A stretch of DNA of 7,455 bases, taken from Bacteroides sp. GTDB taxonomy: Bacteria > Bacteroidota > Bacteroidia > Bacteroidales > Bacteroidaceae. The translations under genes were made by a program, and so were the position numbers. Below are positions 5,223-7,455 of this stretch, piece after piece (within the stretch, counting starts at the first letter, position 1; each line of letters begins with the position of its first letter). A model generated the notes under the pieces. That model had not been told where the DNA came from and searched no databases. It saw only the letters and a list, made by a program, of their open reading frames with translations. The stretch covers positions 1 to 7,455 of the forward strand of contig JASLCM010000118.1 in NCBI GenBank assembly GCA_030151845.1, read 5' to 3'.

Positions 5223-6884
5223 ATGCTAAAGACCCTTTTTATAGAGAATTATGCACTTATTGATAAGCTGAACATAGGTTTTACATCAGGTTTCTCTGTT
5301 ATCACAGGAGAAACAGGAGCAGGTAAGTCAATTATTTTAGGAGCTTTAAATTTGATATTGGGACAACGAGCAGATACTAAACTAATTCGAAGAGGGGAAA
5401 GTAAGTGTACAATTGAAGCTTTATTTAATCTCTCAGCGTATAACTTACTCTCTTTTTTTGAAGAGCATGATTTAATTTACGATGCTCAAACGATAATAAG
5501 AAGAGAGATATATGCCTCAGGAAAAAGTAGAGCCTTTGTGAATGATAGTCCGGTAACATTGAATATTATGCGTGAGTTGGGTGATCAACTTGTTGATATC
5601 CACTCTCAACATAAAAATCTATTTTTGGAGAATGAGGTCTTTCAGCTAAAGGTGTTAGATACTTTAGCAGATAATGAGTTGCTTAGAAAGCAATATGAGC
5701 TAGAGTATAAGAGTTGGAATAGAGCGAGAAAAGAGTATTCAGCCTTAAAAGAACAGGCCCTAAAGAGTAGAGAACAAGAAGACTACATTCGCTTTCAACT
5801 GGAACAGCTTCTTGAAGCTCAACTAAGAGAAGAGGAACAAGAAGAGCTAGAGCGTGAGTCCGATCAGCTAGCACATGCAGAGGAGATTAAAGGGGCTCTG
5901 TTTGCTGCAACCTCTTTATTAGATGGTAGTGATGGCAACCTTATTAATCTTTTAAAAGAGTGTATTAATAAGTTGAGTTCAATTGATGCAGTTTATTCAC
6001 CTGTTATCGAGTTAGTAGAACGATTAGAGAGCTGTTATATTGAGTTAAAAGATATTGCTCGAGAAGTATGCTCCAAAGAAGAAGATATAATCTATGACCC
6101 TTCTAGGTTAGAGTTAGTAAACAGTAGATTAGATAGTATTTACTCTTTGCAGCAAAAGCACCGGGTAAACTCTGTTGAGGAATTACTTACAGTTGTGTCT
6201 AACTATCAAGAAGAGCTCAGTGAAATAGAATCTTTCGATGATAGAATAAAAGAGGCTTCAAAGAGGGTAGACCTTAGCTATATGGCAGCAATGAATACAG
6301 CTAAAAAGTTAAGTCAAAGTAGAAAAGAGGCTGCTAGATTATTTGAGGGAGAGATGAAAAATAGACTAAAGCCCCTAGGTATGCCTCATGTTCAGTTTAA
6401 AGTGAAACAAGTAGAGCAGGAGTTAAAGAGATCAGGAATAGACCATATCTGTTTCTTGTTTTCTGCTAATAAAAATGGGGAACTGCATGAAATCTCTTCT
6501 GTTGCTTCTGGTGGTGAAATAGCTAGAGTTATGCTAATTATAAAATCACTGATTGCTCAGAAAGTAAATTTACCCACTATAATCTTTGATGAGATAGATA
6601 CAGGAGTTTCTGGTGATATTGCAGAGAAGATGGCCAAAACAATGCAACAAATGGGAGGCGGAGGGAAACAAGTTATCAGTATAACTCATTTGCCTCAAAT
6701 AGCGGCAAAAGGAGAAACTCATTATCGCGTTTATAAAATAGATAATCAAGAAGGAACAATAAGTAATATAGTAAGAATAGAAGGAGAAGAACGTGTTAGA
6801 GAAGTTGCGCAAATGTTAAGTGGAGCTGTTATGACAGAAGAAGCCTTGAATAATGCAAAGTCACTTCTTACACAGAATATATAA
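5223..6884 (+). CDS. recN: DNA repair protein RecN
   Basis: RecN is an SMC-like ATPase that acts in recombinational repair of double-strand breaks, probably by bridging DNA ends with sister DNA. The 553-residue product has the usual full length. The N-terminal ATPase half begins with LFIENYALIDKL and carries Walker A GETGAGKS at 29-36; DIHSQHKNLFL at about 125-135 is another family hallmark. Two helical segments rich in Glu, Lys, Gln and Leu (about 155-222 and 315-375) would form the short antiparallel coiled coil. The C-terminal half holds the ABC signature VASGGE (427-432), Walker B IIFDEID (453-459), the D-loop TGVSG and the switch histidine in SITHLPQIAA (H489). It is the third gene of the probable operon starting at the exonuclease. 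No LexA-type operator was recognised next to it, so its expression may be tied to the operon rather than to its own SOS promoter. Confidence 0.98.
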   Translation: MLKTLFIENYALIDKLNIGFTSGFSVITGETGAGKSIILGALNLILGQRADTKLIRRGESKCTIEALFNLSAYNLLSFFEEHDLIYDAQTIIRREIYASGKSRAFVNDSPVTLNIMRELGDQLVDIHSQHKNLFLENEVFQLKVLDTLADNELLRKQYELEYKSWNRARKEYSALKEQALKSREQEDYIRFQLEQLLEAQLREEEQEELERESDQLAHAEEIKGALFAATSLLDGSDGNLINLLKECINKLSSIDAVYSPVIELVERLESCYIELKDIAREVCSKEEDIIYDPSRLELVNSRLDSIYSLQQKHRVNSVEELLTVVSNYQEELSEIESFDDRIKEASKRVDLSYMAAMNTAKKLSQSRKEAARLFEGEMKNRLKPLGMPHVQFKVKQVEQELKRSGIDHICFLFSANKNGELHEISSVASGGEIARVMLIIKSLIAQKVNLPTIIFDEIDTGVSGDIAEKMAKTMQQMGGGGKQVISITHLPQIAAKGETHYRVYKIDNQEGTISNIVRIEGEERVREVAQMLSGAVMTEEALNNAKSLLTQNI

Positions 6885-6889
6885 AAAAG

Positions 6890-7455
6890 ATGAAAGAAAA
6901 CAACGAAGTTATATTTGGAGTACGTGCAGTAATAGAAGCTATTGAAGCCGGAAAAGAGATTGATAAAGTATTAGTTAAGCACGACATACAGAGTGATTTA
7001 TCCAAAGAGTTATTTGATGCTCTACGTGGCACAGAAATCCCTGTTCAACGTGTACCTGTGGGGCGTATTAATCGAGTTACTAGGAAAAATCACCAAGGAG
7101 TCTTGGCTTTTGTATCACCTATCACTTACCAACGTATAGAAGATCTAGTTCCTAAGTTTTTTGAAGAGGGAAAAACCCCTTTAATTATTGCTTTAGACCG
7201 AGTAACCGACGTTCGTAACTTTGGTGCAATAGCTAGAACCTGTGAATGTGCAGGCGTAGATGCTATAATGATTCCAACAAAAGGAGGAGCAAGTGTAAAT
7301 GCTGATGCAGTTAAAACCTCAGCAGGAGCATTATATTCTATTCCTGTATGTAGAGAAACTAGCTTAAATACCTCTCTTAAATTTTTAAAAGAGAGTGGGT
7401 TTCATTTAGTTGCAGCAACAGAAAAAGGAGACTATAACTATGTGAAAGGTGATTA
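6890..7455 (+). CDS. rlmB: 23S rRNA (guanosine-2'-O-)-methyltransferase RlmB-type, 3' end outside the window
   Basis: A frame from the ATG at 6890 stays open to the right edge, giving 188 complete codons; family members have about 245 residues, so roughly the last quarter is missing. Residues 7-75 match the SpoU substrate-binding domain, starting VIFGVRAVIEAI and containing the RlmB-like RKNHQGVLAF (65-74). The SPOUT catalytic domain follows, with motif 1 LDRVTDVRNFGAIART (102-117) carrying the conserved N110 and catalytic R116, and KTSAGAL (142-148). The later motifs forming the knotted S-adenosylmethionine pocket lie beyond the edge. RlmB methylates the 2'-hydroxyl of a guanosine in the 23S rRNA peptidyl-transferase loop (G2251 in E. 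coli). A tRNA 2'-O-methyltransferase of the same superfamily is the main alternative. The start lies five bases after the recN stop in an A-rich context, consistent with the same operon. Confidence 0.92.
   Translation, partial: MKENNEVIFGVRAVIEAIEAGKEIDKVLVKHDIQSDLSKELFDALRGTEIPVQRVPVGRINRVTRKNHQGVLAFVSPITYQRIEDLVPKFFEEGKTPLIIALDRVTDVRNFGAIARTCECAGVDAIMIPTKGGASVNADAVKTSAGALYSIPVCRETSLNTSLKFLKESGFHLVAATEKGDYNYVKGD

Noticed and set aside
5683..5874. Open frame of 63 codons on the minus strand inside recN, Leu-rich
   Set aside because: It is the complement of the Glu/Gln-rich coiled-coil codons of RecN, which naturally read as Leu-rich; there is no independent support.
6570..6812. Open frame of 80 codons on the minus strand inside recN
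   Set aside because: It is antisense to the Walker B region of RecN, and no homology or start context supports it.
3221..7455. The four-gene cluster considered as a new defence or mobile system because it combines a nuclease and an SMC-like ATPase
   Set aside because: Each gene is a recognisable housekeeping family with full-length conserved motifs (apart from the edge-truncated rlmB) in an order familiar from Bacteroidota chromosomes; no mobile-element genes or repeats flank it.

Overview
The window looks like ordinary chromosome from an AT-rich member of the Bacteroidota, most likely Bacteroidales. The evidence is a DUF3127 gene (a family I know mainly from this phylum), the neighbourhood dnaN / DnaQ-like exonuclease / coaBC / recN / rlmB, starts preceded by A-rich sequence rather than Shine-Dalgarno motifs, and -7 boxes resembling the Bacteroidota TAnnTTTG form. 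No rRNA, tRNA, CRISPR array, insertion sequence or phage gene was seen.

Layout. Bases 1-60 are clearly richer in G+C than the next stretch and may hold the start of a leftward gene running off the left edge. At 164-1471 (+) lies a membrane-anchored extracytoplasmic protein of unknown function, possibly DUF3352-like. It converges on a DUF3127 gene at 1508-1858 (-), and the two share a bidirectional hairpin terminator. DUF3127 is divergent from dnaN (2016-3140, +), with a 157-bp promoter region between them. A strong hairpin terminator follows dnaN. Then four tightly packed rightward genes follow: a DEDDh exonuclease with an ExoX-type C-terminus (3221-3991), coaBC (3995-5209), recN (5223-6884) and the 5' part of an rlmB-type 23S rRNA methyltransferase (6890 to the right edge).

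How the genes relate. The sliding clamp, exonuclease, RecN and the possible DNA-binding DUF3127 protein fit a DNA replication and repair theme. CoaBC (coenzyme A synthesis) and RlmB (ribosome modification) are housekeeping passengers in the same probable operon. The points most worth a second look are CoaBC, whose decarboxylase half has Asp and Ser where the well-studied enzymes have Asn and Cys; the SSB-like acidic tip on the DUF3127 protein; the terminator inside the dnaN cluster; and the direct coaBC-recN junction, where I remember many relatives carrying an extra gene. I found no convincing new multi-gene system.
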